Source of the DNA: an uncultured Bacteroidales bacterium | Lineage (GTDB): Bacteria; Bacteroidota; Bacteroidia; Bacteroidales; UBA3663 | Reading direction: 5' to 3' | DNA length: 36,136 nt | NCBI GenBank assembly: GCA_902779265.1 | Contig: CACZAY010000021.1 | Span: forward strand, 1-36,136 | In this document: piece by piece, positions 14,938 through 23,261 of the stretch | Numbering within the stretch: position 1 is the first letter of the stretch | Layout: each line of letters starts with the position of its first letter | The notes under the pieces: model-generated | What the model saw: only the letters and a program-made list of their open reading frames with translations | Told to the model about the DNA's origin: nothing | Database searches by the model: none | Made by a program: the position numbers and the translations under genes

Positions 14938-16671
14938 TCACTTCTCGAAGCGTATCCAATCGACGTCAAGGAAGGCGCCGTCGTTGCTCACCGTCGGACG
15001 GAAGTTGAAGAAACCGACCTTGGCACCAATCCACTTGCCCTCCTTCACGGCAAAAGGCTCGCCAATGGCTGTAAACTTCTTGTTGTCAAGGCTGTAGTAG
15101 AACTGTGCCTGGCTCTTGATCTGGTTGCCCGTGCCCGAACTCTTGACCTTGACGCGCACATAGACATCGGGGGTGGCCATGCGCGGCTGCGGAATGTCAT
15201 CGACGGCATATTTCTGCGTGTACGGAGCCGGCTGCTGCTGCATTTCGAGCGGGATTTCGACGTGCTGCGTCTCGGCCTTGCCCTTCATGGCATCCTTGCA
15301 GGTCACGTAGCGCATCGCAACGCCATTGGCCACAGACACAAATTTTATTGCGGCATAGTCCTGACCCTTGATGATGAAGCCGGCCTCCTCGTCCTTGTTC
15401 TTGTACGACGGGTTGGGGATGAACTTGACCTTAGCCGTCGCAGTGAAATTCTCGGTCGGGAACTTCTGGAGGAGCGTGTTCTGCAAGTCGGCGAGGTTCT
15501 TGAAGCCCTCGGGCGCCTGCACGCCGTAGAGACGCAGACGGCTCTTGTTGGCATCGCAGAAGTACCAATAGTGGCTGTATGGCCCCTCGAACTGCCATTG
15601 CAAGCCAAGCTCGGTCGAGTCAAATTCGTCATCCTCGGCAGGCTGGAAGTTGCCCGACGACGGCAGGTTCGGCTTTTTCCACGTAGCGACCGCATCGCCG
15701 CAACCGTCGCCATCCTTATCTTCGCCGATGACCAACCAGTCGTTCACCCACTTGGCCGGTTGCAGATGCACTACGCGACCGTAGGCGTGCTTGTCCTGGA
15801 AGTGCAGGAACCAGTCTTCGCCGTTCTGCGTATCGACCCACGCGCCCTGGTGAGGGCCGTTGACCTTCGACTTGCCCTGCGCGAGGCCGACATATTCCTC
15901 ATACGGACCATAAGGGTTCTTCGAGCGGAGTTCGACCTGCCAGCCGTACTTCACGCCGCCTGCCGGACTCATTATATAATAATAGCCGTTGCGCTTGTAG
16001 AACTTCGTGCCCTCGATGGTCGGCTGGTCCTCGTGGCCGTCATAGACGATGCGAGAGGGGCCAATGACCTTCGTGCCCTCGGCGTTCATCGGAGCAACGA
16101 AAAGCACAGACTTCACGCCAGCACGCGAGCCGGCGCATCCGTGGCTCAGGTAAGCCTTGCCATCCTCGTCCCACAACGGGCAGCAGTCAATCAGGCCCTT
16201 GCCCTTCATCACCCAAACCATCGGCTCCCATTGGCCGGCAGGATCCTGCGTGCGTGTCATGAAAAGACCTTGGTCGGGGTCGCCGCAATAGATGTAGAAC
16301 CAGCCGTCGTGATAGCGGATTGACGGCGCCCAGACGTAGTTGCCGTGCTGGATCCGCTTGTGCCAGTCGAGTTCGCCGCCGGCAAATTCCGGCAGCACGT
16401 CATATTCGTTGGTCAGTGCGTGGCCAATGATTTTCCAGTTGACCAGATCGGTGGAATGCAGAATCTGAAGACCGGGGAAACAGGCGAACGACGACGATGT
16501 CATGTAGTAGTCGTTGCCCACGCGGCACACATCGGGGTCGCTGTAGTCGGCATCGATGACGGGGTTCTGATAGTAGCCGTTCTTGAGGTTAGGATTCCAG
16601 GTTTTCGAGGTCTGGGCCGATGCCAAGCAAGCCACGGCCGACAGCACCACAGTGAATGCAAAAAGTCTCAT
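14938..16671 (-). CDS. Secreted glycoside hydrolase family 43 enzyme (beta-xylosidase/arabinofuranosidase type)
   Basis: About 577 residues from the ATG at 16671, with a signal peptide (MRLFAFTVVLSAVACLASAQ). The N-terminal five-bladed propeller (about 20-330) holds the three GH43 acids: the base Asp in YQNPVIDADYSDPDVCR, the pKa-modulating Asp in GLIDCCPLWDEDG and the acid Glu in TIEGTKFYKRNGYYY. A C-terminal beta-sandwich (about 350-577) completes the usual two-domain form. Family members hydrolyse arabinofuranosyl or xylosyl linkages by inversion. With two GH31 enzymes nearby, a hemicellulose (arabinoxylan or xyloglucan) is a reasonable target. It has its own promoter, divergent from radA. 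No SusC/SusD pair is in this window. Confidence 0.9.
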   Translation of the reverse strand: MRLFAFTVVLSAVACLASAQTSKTWNPNLKNGYYQNPVIDADYSDPDVCRVGNDYYMTSSSFACFPGLQILHSTDLVNWKIIGHALTNEYDVLPEFAGGELDWHKRIQHGNYVWAPSIRYHDGWFYIYCGDPDQGLFMTRTQDPAGQWEPMVWVMKGKGLIDCCPLWDEDGKAYLSHGCAGSRAGVKSVLFVAPMNAEGTKVIGPSRIVYDGHEDQPTIEGTKFYKRNGYYYIMSPAGGVKYGWQVELRSKNPYGPYEEYVGLAQGKSKVNGPHQGAWVDTQNGEDWFLHFQDKHAYGRVVHLQPAKWVNDWLVIGEDKDGDGCGDAVATWKKPNLPSSGNFQPAEDDEFDSTELGLQWQFEGPYSHYWYFCDANKSRLRLYGVQAPEGFKNLADLQNTLLQKFPTENFTATAKVKFIPNPSYKNKDEEAGFIIKGQDYAAIKFVSVANGVAMRYVTCKDAMKGKAETQHVEIPLEMQQQPAPYTQKYAVDDIPQPRMATPDVYVRVKVKSSGTGNQIKSQAQFYYSLDNKKFTAIGEPFAVKEGKWIGAKVGFFNFRPTVSNDGAFLDVDWIRFEK

Positions 16672-16704
16672 GATGAATGATAATTGGGTTAGTTGAATCG
16701 GCCG

Positions 16705-16736
16705 CAAAGATAGAGGAAAAACGCGAGACGCACAAA
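16705..16736 (-). promoter_or_regulatory. Promoter for the GH43 gene
   Basis: On the minus strand TATCTTTG (16712 to 16705) and TTTG (16736 to 16733) are separated by 20 bp, an ideal Bacteroidota promoter. The leader is about 30 nt. Confidence 0.75.
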
Positions 16737-16753
16737 AAATCCCCGTGAAAATG

Positions 16754-16784
16754 TTGCGATTGTAAAAAAAATGCCCTACTTTTG
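16754..16784 (+). promoter_or_regulatory. Promoter for radA
   Basis: TTG at 16754-16756, a 20-bp spacer, then TACTTTTG at 16777-16784 matches the -33/-7 pattern. It is divergent from, and 18 bp away from, the GH43 promoter, so the two could interfere. Confidence 0.65.
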
Positions 16785-16812
16785 CGACAATTTTCTACCA
16801 ATCTGACAGATT

Positions 16813-18228
16813 ATGGCAAAACAGAAAACAGCCTATTTTTGCAGTTCCTGCGGTTGTGAAGAGCCTAAATGGTTTGGCCGATGCCCCTCGTGCGGCGAGT
16901 GGGGAACCTGCGTCGAGGAGATTGTCTCGGCCGATGGCGCCATTGGCCGAAAACCCAAAAGCAGCGGCGGCGTCCAGTGGTCCCACGCGGGCGTCCTGGG
17001 CCTGCCCGGACAGAAGGAGAAGGCCCATCGTTTGAGCGAGATCGAGGCCACCGAAGAGAGCCGCTACGACATGCACGATGCGGAACTGAACCGCGTCCTG
17101 GGCGGCGGACTGGTCAAGGGCTCGATGGTCCTCCTGGGCGGCGACCCGGGCATCGGCAAATCCACCCTCCTGCTCCAGACCGTCCTGCAGCTCACCGACC
17201 GCAAGGTGCTCTATTGCAGCGGCGAGGAGAGTGCCTACCAGCTCAAGCTGCGTGCCAACCGTCTTGCTCCGCAGGGCATCCAGGACGGCTCGCTCTATGT
17301 CGCCTGTGAAACCAATCTGGACAATATTTTTGCCAATGTCGCTGACCTCCAGCCCGACATTCTCATTGTTGATTCCATCCAGACCATCGCGACCGATGAC
17401 CTCGAATCATCGGCCGGAAGTGTCGGCCAGATACGCGAATGCGCCGCGCGGCTGCTGAAGTTCGCCAAGGAGAGCGGCACGCCGGTCATCCTCGTCGGCC
17501 ACATCACCAAGGAGGGCAGTCTGGCCGGACCTAAAGTGCTGGAACACATTGTCGATACGGTGCTCCAGTTCGAGGGCGACCAACATTATATGTACCGCAT
17601 CCTTCGCGCGACGAAAAACCGTTTCGGCAGCACGTCGGAACTGGGTATCTACGAGATGCTCGGCACCGGATTGCGGCAAGTGAGCAACCCGTCGGAACTG
17701 CTCTTGTCGGGCTGTCAGCAGGGTTTGAGCGGCGTGACGATTGCCGCTGCCATCGAGGGTCTGCGCCCCTTCCTCATCGAGACGCAGAGTCTGGTCTCCT
17801 CGTCGGCCTATGCCACACCGATGCGCTCCACGACGGGTTTTGACGGCCGACGTCTCAATATGCTATTGGCCGTACTCGAAAAGAAGGTGGGCTTCAAGCT
17901 GGGCCAGAAGGACGTCTTCCTGAACATCGCCGGCGGCCTGCGCGTGAGTGACCCGGCCATGGACCTGGCCGTGATTACCGCCGTGCTTTCCAGCAACATG
18001 GACATCGCCGTCGATGGGCGCACGTGCATGACGGGCGAGGTCGGCCTGTCGGGCGAAATCCGACCCGTGGCAAGGCTGGAACAGCGCATCCTTGAGGCCG
18101 AAAAACTGGGCTTCAGCCGGATGCTTATCCCCGACTTCAGCCTGAAGAGCATTGGCCATAAAAAGCTCGACATTGAGCTCTGTCCCGTGAAACGTGTCGA
18201 AGAGGCTTTCCGTATCGTATTGAAATAG
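16813..18228 (+). CDS. radA: DNA repair and branch-migration ATPase RadA/Sms
   Basis: A 471-residue protein of normal RadA length. It has the N-terminal four-cysteine zinc finger (Cys10, Cys13, Cys24, Cys27), a RecA-like ATPase with Walker A GGDPGIGKST (about 109-118), the RadA-specific KNRFG motif (about 255-260) and a C-terminal Lon-like domain (GGLRVSDPAMDLAV onward). RadA promotes branch migration and processing of recombination intermediates in the cytoplasm. It stands alone behind its own promoter. It carries several copies of the octamer, including one close pair near 16930-16950. Confidence 0.97.
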   Translation: MAKQKTAYFCSSCGCEEPKWFGRCPSCGEWGTCVEEIVSADGAIGRKPKSSGGVQWSHAGVLGLPGQKEKAHRLSEIEATEESRYDMHDAELNRVLGGGLVKGSMVLLGGDPGIGKSTLLLQTVLQLTDRKVLYCSGEESAYQLKLRANRLAPQGIQDGSLYVACETNLDNIFANVADLQPDILIVDSIQTIATDDLESSAGSVGQIRECAARLLKFAKESGTPVILVGHITKEGSLAGPKVLEHIVDTVLQFEGDQHYMYRILRATKNRFGSTSELGIYEMLGTGLRQVSNPSELLLSGCQQGLSGVTIAAAIEGLRPFLIETQSLVSSSAYATPMRSTTGFDGRRLNMLLAVLEKKVGFKLGQKDVFLNIAGGLRVSDPAMDLAVITAVLSSNMDIAVDGRTCMTGEVGLSGEIRPVARLEQRILEAEKLGFSRMLIPDFSLKSIGHKKLDIELCPVKRVEEAFRIVLK

Positions 18229-18271
18229 ACCATACATCTGCCAAATCGAACGAAATCGGCCAAAATTCAAA

Positions 18272-18329
18272 CAAAATTGCCTATTTTTCCAACAAAAATG
18301 CTTGCACTATTGCAAAATTGCCTATATTT
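18272..18329 (+). repeat. Direct repeat overlapping the promoter of the next gene
   Basis: CAAAATTGCCTATTTTT (18272-18288) and CAAAATTGCCTATATTT (18313-18329) match at 16 of 17 positions and are offset by 41 bp. The second copy contains the -7 box; the first is the same sequence with the box degraded. It could be a duplicated promoter or a pair of regulator sites. Confidence 0.5.
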
Positions 18330-18330
18330 G
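18302..18330 (+). promoter_or_regulatory. Promoter immediately before the cysteine-desulfidase-like gene
   Basis: TATATTTG at 18323-18330 is a perfect -7 element; TTG at 18302-18304 is a weak -33 element 18 bp upstream. The ATG at 18335 begins 4 bp after the box, so the transcript would be leaderless or nearly so. Confidence 0.6.
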
Positions 18331-18334
18331 CGCC

Positions 18335-19627
18335 ATGCTTTCAAAGACAGAAATTACTAAAATACTCGATTTGTTGCGTTCTGAGGTGAAGGCTGCGGTC
18401 GGAGGTTCAGAACCGATGGCTATCTCTCTGGCCGTCGCCAAAGCAACCGAGTTGTTGGGCCGACGCCCGGAAAAAGTGGTCGCCAAGCTCAGTCCGAAGA
18501 TTATCAAGAATTCTATCGGTGTCAATGTGAACGGCATGGAAGGTGCCGTCGGCATTCCCTATGCCATTGCGCTCGGCGCACTCTATGGCAAGGCAGAGGC
18601 CGGACTCGACGTACTCAATCATGTCACGCCCGATATGCTGCCCGCGGCCAAGGCATTCGTCGGTGAGGGCCGATGCATTGTAAAACCCTCTCATTCTTTT
18701 GAAATCATATACGTGGAGATCGAGGCATCGGCCGACGGGCATGAGGCCAAGGTAATCATCGCCAAAGAGGCCACCCACTTCATGTTCATCAAGACCGATG
18801 AACAGATTCTGCTCGACGAACGCTGGGACTTGGCCAAGGAATATAACCGCAACCACGAGAGCTGGCTCAACATGCAGATGATCTACGACTTCGCGATGGA
18901 GGCTCCGCTCGACCAGCTGAAGTTCCTGCTCGAAGGTGCCCGGCTCAACAAGGACGTGGCCCAGATGGCATTCAACGGCCAATACGGACTCGGCCTGGGC
19001 AAGATGATGAAGGGCGGATTCGAAGAGCGTATGATGGGACAGAACACCATGCCCCGCATGATAAGCTACGCCTGCGCCGCCACCGACGTACGCATGAGCG
19101 GCACCCGCACCAAGGTCTTCTGCAACTCGGGCAGCGGCAACCAGGGCATTGTGGGCTCGTTGCCCCTCCTGATTTTCGCAGAAGAGACCTGCGTATCCGA
19201 GGCCAAGCTCCTGCGCGGACTGGCCCTCAGCATGCTGACCATCATCTACATCAAGCACCTGCTGGGCAACATGTCGTCCCATTGCAGCTGCGTCATCGCA
19301 TCGGCCGGCAGCGCCGCAGGTCTGGCCTACATGATGGGCGGAAACTACGATACGGTCTGCGCCGCCATCAAAAACGAAATCGCCGCCCTCACCGGCATGG
19401 TCTGTGACGGAGCCAAACCCAGCTGCACGATGCGCATGAGCATGGCTGTCAACGGAGCTTTCCAGGCCGCCATGATGGCCATCGAGGGCATCTGTGTCCC
19501 ATCGACCGACGGCATCATCGAAGAGAGTGTGGACCGCAGTCTGGACAATCTGGCCAACATTGGCCGCGATGCCATGCTGGAAAACGACAGCATGATCCTG
19601 CGCATCATCACCGAAAAGGAGGACTGA
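18335..19627 (+). CDS. cyuA: L-cysteine desulfidase (CyuA/YhaM, UPF0597) family protein
   Basis: About 430 residues from the ATG at 18335, which places the conserved first motif where the family expects it. The family breaks down cysteine to pyruvate, ammonia and sulfide using an iron-sulfur cluster, and is related to iron-sulfur serine dehydratases. Visible family features are CNSGSGNQG, SSHCSCVIASAGSAAGLAYM and GMVCDGAKPSCTMRM, whose cysteines fit cluster ligands. The usual N-terminal motif GCTEP reads GGSEP here (about residue 24), so the cysteine held to be catalytic in the archaeal enzyme is missing. It may use another substrate, such as serine, or be impaired. It stands between radA and a Crp-like regulator; an octamer inverted pair follows its stop codon. 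Confidence 0.85.
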   Translation: MLSKTEITKILDLLRSEVKAAVGGSEPMAISLAVAKATELLGRRPEKVVAKLSPKIIKNSIGVNVNGMEGAVGIPYAIALGALYGKAEAGLDVLNHVTPDMLPAAKAFVGEGRCIVKPSHSFEIIYVEIEASADGHEAKVIIAKEATHFMFIKTDEQILLDERWDLAKEYNRNHESWLNMQMIYDFAMEAPLDQLKFLLEGARLNKDVAQMAFNGQYGLGLGKMMKGGFEERMMGQNTMPRMISYACAATDVRMSGTRTKVFCNSGSGNQGIVGSLPLLIFAEETCVSEAKLLRGLALSMLTIIYIKHLLGNMSSHCSCVIASAGSAAGLAYMMGGNYDTVCAAIKNEIAALTGMVCDGAKPSCTMRMSMAVNGAFQAAMMAIEGICVPSTDGIIEESVDRSLDNLANIGRDAMLENDSMILRIITEKED

Positions 19628-19655
19628 CCTCCTTCCTCTCATTTTTTCGTGATTA

Positions 19656-19687
19656 TGGCCAATGTCCTTCGTCTGCGCCATTGGCCA
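19656..19687. repeat. Inverted pair of the octamer downstream of the desulfidase-like gene
   Basis: TGGCCAATG (19656-19664) and CATTGGCCA (19679-19687) are perfect 9-bp arms around a 14-base loop, 28 bp after the stop at 19627. The position suits a transcript-end hairpin, although no T tract follows. Confidence 0.6.
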
Positions 19688-19713
19688 CAACCCAACCCTT
19701 AAATTCGCGCGCC

Positions 19714-20409
19714 ATGTATTCCATGTACGAGATACTGCTGCAACTCCCTATCTTCCAGGGATTGAGCTACGCCCAACTGACCGAAATCATCGAGAAGATT
19801 CCGTTCAGCTTCAGCCGTTTCACGCCGGGACAGGACATCCACGGCGCGGGCGAACTGTGTGACAAGGTGATGTTCGTCCTGAGCGGGACCGTGCGGCAGA
19901 CGACACCGACCTATGGCGGACGCATCCAGATTGTACAGGATTTCCAGGGTCCCTACACCCTGTCGTTCTACAACCTTTTCGGGGCCGAGACACACTCCAT
20001 CAGCGACCTGAAAGCACTGACCCTGGTGGGCCTGATGCAGGTCGAGAAGGTGCATTTCCTGCAGATGCTGCAACACAACCGCGTCATGCTGGTCAACGTC
20101 CTGAACATGCTCTCGACCCATGCCCAGAAACAGCACGTCGCCATGGAATTCACGGGGCAGGAAGACCCCATCCTGCGGCTGGCCTCGTGGCTGCTGGCCT
20201 TTACAGACAGGAAATCGGCCACAACCGCAGTCATTGCCCAAAGTGACGTGTGGCAGAGCCTTTTACGGTTGGACGAGACCAGTTTCCAGCGCTGTGTAGC
20301 CGTGCTCGAAGGACGTGGTTGCGTGGAGATGGAGGGCACCATCCTGAAATTGATAGATAGATATGCCTTACGGCGCTTTGTGGGAGAGAAAACCGTCCCG
20401 AAATGGTGA
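19714..20409 (+). CDS. Crp/Fnr-family transcriptional regulator
   Basis: A 231-residue protein from the ATG at 19714 (MYSMYEILLQLPIFQGLSYA); an upstream TTG lies inside the octamer hairpin and is unlikely. Residues about 8-120 form a cyclic-nucleotide-binding-type beta-roll (FTPGQDIHGAGELCDKVMFV, then GTVRQTT), followed by the long dimer helix (MLVNVLNMLSTHAQKQHVA). A C-terminal helix-turn-helix is present but weak (SDVWQSLLRLDETSFQRCVA, then VLEGRGCVEMEG). The roll lacks a clear phosphate-binding arginine cassette, as in many Bacteroidales members, so the ligand is unknown. The adjacent desulfidase-like gene is a possible target. Confidence 0.85.
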   Translation: MYSMYEILLQLPIFQGLSYAQLTEIIEKIPFSFSRFTPGQDIHGAGELCDKVMFVLSGTVRQTTPTYGGRIQIVQDFQGPYTLSFYNLFGAETHSISDLKALTLVGLMQVEKVHFLQMLQHNRVMLVNVLNMLSTHAQKQHVAMEFTGQEDPILRLASWLLAFTDRKSATTAVIAQSDVWQSLLRLDETSFQRCVAVLEGRGCVEMEGTILKLIDRYALRRFVGEKTVPKW

Positions 20410-20425
20410 TATTTTGGAGAAAATG

Positions 20426-20457
20426 TTTTGTGCTTTGGATTATTATTCGTAAATTCG
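20426..20457 (+). promoter_or_regulatory. Possible promoter for lysS
   Basis: TTTTG at 20426-20430, a 19-bp spacer, then TAAATTCG at 20450-20457 (one mismatch to TAnnTTTG). It lies 41 bp upstream of the lysS ATG. Confidence 0.4.
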
Positions 20458-20498
20458 CGCTTACAATTTCGAATTAACAATTCAAAAATCAACCAATT

Positions 20499-22292
20499 AT
20501 GTCAATCCTTGACCTGTCAGAGCAGGAGATTATCCGTCGTAATTCTTTGGAAGAGTTGCGCCGAATGGGCATTGAACCCTATCCTGCATCAGAGTATGTG
20601 GTTAATGGTTATTCCACTGAAATCCGCGAGAACTTTGTTGATCTCCCAACCGTAAAGAACGAATCGGGGGAAGAGGTGCCAGGTACTGCCAATGCCCAGA
20701 ACAGCCGTAATGTGAGCATCGCTGGCCGTATCATGAGCCGTCGTATCATGGGCAAGGCTGCCTTCATGGAGTTGCAGGACTCCAAGGGACGCATCCAGGT
20801 CTATGTGAGCCGCGATAGCCTTTGCCCAGATCCCGAGAATACCGATTTATATAACGTCGTCTTCAAGAAACTGCTCGACATCGGTGACTTCGTCGGTGTC
20901 ACGGGTTATGTGTTCCGCACCCAGACAGGCGAGATTTCTGTCCATGCGGCTACCCTCACCGTGCTCTCCAAGTCTATCCGTCCATTGCCTATTGTCAAGT
21001 ATAAGGATGGTGTGGCTTACGACGGCTTCAACGACCCTGAGTTGCGCTATCGTCAGCGTTATCTTGACCTCATCGTCAACGATGGTGTCAAGCAGGTGTT
21101 CGAGAAGCGTGCCACCATCCTGCGCACCATGCGTCAGGTGTTCGACGAGGCAGGTTATACCGAGGTCGAGACTCCTATCCTCCAGCAGATTGCAGGCGGT
21201 GCCAGCGCCCGTCCATTCATCACGCATCACAATGCGTTGGACGTTGACCTCTATCTCCGCATCGCTACCGAGCTCTACCTGAAGCGTCTCATCGTAGGCG
21301 GCTTCGAGGGTGTCTATGAGATTGGCCGTAACTTCCGCAACGAAGGTATGGACCGTAGCCACAACCCAGAGTTTACCTGCATGGAGCTCTATGTGAGCTA
21401 CAAGGACTATAACTGGATGATGACCTTCACCGAGAACCTTTTGGAGAAGATCTGTCTGGCTGTGAATGGTACCACCGAGGTCAAGATTGGCGACAATGTC
21501 GTTTCGTTCAAGGCTCCATACCGCCGTCTGCCTATCCTGGATGCCATCAAGGAGAAGACCGGCTACGACCTGAGCACCATGAGCGAGGAGGAGATGCGCG
21601 AGGTAGCCAAGAAGTATGGCGTAGAGGACACAGAGGTGATGGGCAAGGGCAAACTCATTGACGAGATCTTCGGCGAGACTTGCGAGGGCTCATTCATTCA
21701 GCCAACTTTCATCATCGATTATCCTGTCGAGATGTCTCCACTCACCAAGATGCATCGTAGCAAGCCAGGCCTCACCGAGCGCTTCGAGTTGATGGTCAAT
21801 GGCAAGGAGTTGGCCAATGCTTACTCTGAGCTCAACGACCCAATCGACCAGTACAACCGCTTCGTGGATCAGATGAAGTTGGCCGACAAGGGCGACGACG
21901 AGGCTATGGTCATCGACCACGACTTTGTGCGTGCTTTGGAGTACGGTATGCCACCAACATCAGGCATCGGCATTGGTATCGACCGCCTCTGCATCCTCAT
22001 GACGGGTCAGCCTACCATTCAGGAGGTGTTGCTCTTCCCAACCATGAAGCCCGAGAAGGTCACACCGAAAGACAGTGTCGAGAAATATGTCGCACTGGGC
22101 ATCCCAGAAGAGTGGGTTCCAGTCATCCAGAAGGCAGGCTACACCACCGTCGCATCGTTGGTCGATGTAAAGCCGGGCAAGCTCTTCCAGGAGATGATTG
22201 ACATCAAGAAGAAATACAAAGACTATCTGGGCGCACTCCAGAATCCGTCGCAGCAGGACGTTGCCGCATGGATTGAAGCCGCCGCAAAATAA
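20499..22292 (+). CDS. lysS: Lysyl-tRNA synthetase, class II
   Basis: A 597-residue enzyme that charges tRNA-Lys in the cytoplasm. An N-terminal OB-fold (about 55-165, SIAGRIMSRRIMGKAAFMEL) precedes the class II catalytic domain, with motif 2 around FEGVYEIGRNFRNEGMDRSH and HNPEFTCMEL, and motif 3 at GIGIGIDRLCILMTG. About 80 extra C-terminal residues (PKDSVEKYVALGIPEEWVPV onward) follow motif 3, as I expect for Bacteroidales LysS. Codon use differs from its neighbours (many CCA proline and GGT glycine codons) and only one octamer copy was found in 1.8 kb. That fits strong expression, or a different history. gpsA begins 9 bp downstream, so the two form an operon. Confidence 0.97.
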   Translation: MSILDLSEQEIIRRNSLEELRRMGIEPYPASEYVVNGYSTEIRENFVDLPTVKNESGEEVPGTANAQNSRNVSIAGRIMSRRIMGKAAFMELQDSKGRIQVYVSRDSLCPDPENTDLYNVVFKKLLDIGDFVGVTGYVFRTQTGEISVHAATLTVLSKSIRPLPIVKYKDGVAYDGFNDPELRYRQRYLDLIVNDGVKQVFEKRATILRTMRQVFDEAGYTEVETPILQQIAGGASARPFITHHNALDVDLYLRIATELYLKRLIVGGFEGVYEIGRNFRNEGMDRSHNPEFTCMELYVSYKDYNWMMTFTENLLEKICLAVNGTTEVKIGDNVVSFKAPYRRLPILDAIKEKTGYDLSTMSEEEMREVAKKYGVEDTEVMGKGKLIDEIFGETCEGSFIQPTFIIDYPVEMSPLTKMHRSKPGLTERFELMVNGKELANAYSELNDPIDQYNRFVDQMKLADKGDDEAMVIDHDFVRALEYGMPPTSGIGIGIDRLCILMTGQPTIQEVLLFPTMKPEKVTPKDSVEKYVALGIPEEWVPVIQKAGYTTVASLVDVKPGKLFQEMIDIKKKYKDYLGALQNPSQQDVAAWIEAAAK

Positions 22293-22301
22293 ACCGAGGC
22301 A

Positions 22302-23243
22302 ATGAGTATTCCAGAGAAAGTTGCGATTCTGGGCTATATGCGCAATCAGGAACGCATCGAGGCGTTCAAGGCGCAGGGGCACAATCCGGCCTACCTGTCG
22401 AGCGTAAAGTTCGACATCGAGAGGATTCACTTCACGACCGACATCAACGCCGCCATCAAGGCATGTCAGATGGTCATCTTCGCCATGCCGTCGCCCTACC
22501 TGCGCCAGCACGTCGAGCAGATTGACTGCGACTGCACCGGCAAATTGGTCATCTCGGTCATAAAGGGCATCGTACAGGAAGAGAACATCCTGATTTCGGA
22601 CTACCTGAAGCGCGAATTGAAGTTGACCGACAGCCAAATCATGACGCTGAGCGGACCAAGCCACGCCGAGGAGGTCGCCTACGAACGCCTCACCTACCTG
22701 ACCGTGGGCTGCCGCGACCTTGAAGTGGCTCAGGAGGTGGCCGATTTCTTCCGCAACCATTACGTCCACACTTCGGTCTCGAAGGATATCGTGGGTGTCC
22801 AATTGGCCGGCGTACTGAAGAACATCTACGCCATCGCATCGGGCATCTGCCAGGGTCTGAAATACGGCGACAACTTCCAGGCGGTGCTTGTGGCCAATTC
22901 CATCCGCGAGATGAAACGCTTCATCAACGGCTACGATCCGGTCGATAAGGGCGAACGCCACATCAGCGAAAGCGTCTATTCGGGCGACCTGCTGGTGACG
23001 GCCTACAGCCGATTCAGCCGCAACCACATGTTCGGCACGATGATCGGCAAGGGCTACAGCGTCAAGGCAGCCCAGCTCGAGATGGAGATGGTGGCCGAGG
23101 GCTATTTCGGCACGAAGTGTATCAAGGAGATCAACCAGAAGTACCAGATTCCGATTCCGATTGTCGATGCGATGTACAACATCCTCTACAAGCGCATGAG
23201 CCCGTTCGTCGAAATCAAGCTGTTGAGCGACATGCTACTGTAA
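22302..23243 (+). CDS. gpsA: Glycerol-3-phosphate dehydrogenase [NAD(P)+] lacking the N-terminal nucleotide-binding loop
   Basis: A 313-residue GpsA family protein. Family features are plain: HNPAYLSSVKF, AMPSPYLRQHV, LSGPSHAEEVAYE, and the catalytic-lysine region GVQLAGVLKNIYAIASGICQ. GpsA makes glycerol-3-phosphate for phospholipid synthesis. The N-terminus is abnormal. It reads MSIPEKVAILGYMRNQERIE, where relatives have a GxGxxA loop and the first helix (GGGSWATALAK-type, some 20-25 residues) between 'AILG' and 'YMR'. The frame is intact and no such peptide is encoded upstream, because lysS ends 9 bp before. Without the loop NAD(P)H binding should fail. A real in-frame deletion, a non-redox descendant or an assembly error are the options. 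Confidence 0.85.
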   Translation: MSIPEKVAILGYMRNQERIEAFKAQGHNPAYLSSVKFDIERIHFTTDINAAIKACQMVIFAMPSPYLRQHVEQIDCDCTGKLVISVIKGIVQEENILISDYLKRELKLTDSQIMTLSGPSHAEEVAYERLTYLTVGCRDLEVAQEVADFFRNHYVHTSVSKDIVGVQLAGVLKNIYAIASGICQGLKYGDNFQAVLVANSIREMKRFINGYDPVDKGERHISESVYSGDLLVTAYSRFSRNHMFGTMIGKGYSVKAAQLEMEMVAEGYFGTKCIKEINQKYQIPIPIVDAMYNILYKRMSPFVEIKLLSDMLL

Positions 23244-23261
23244 AAACGGCACATAAGAAAT

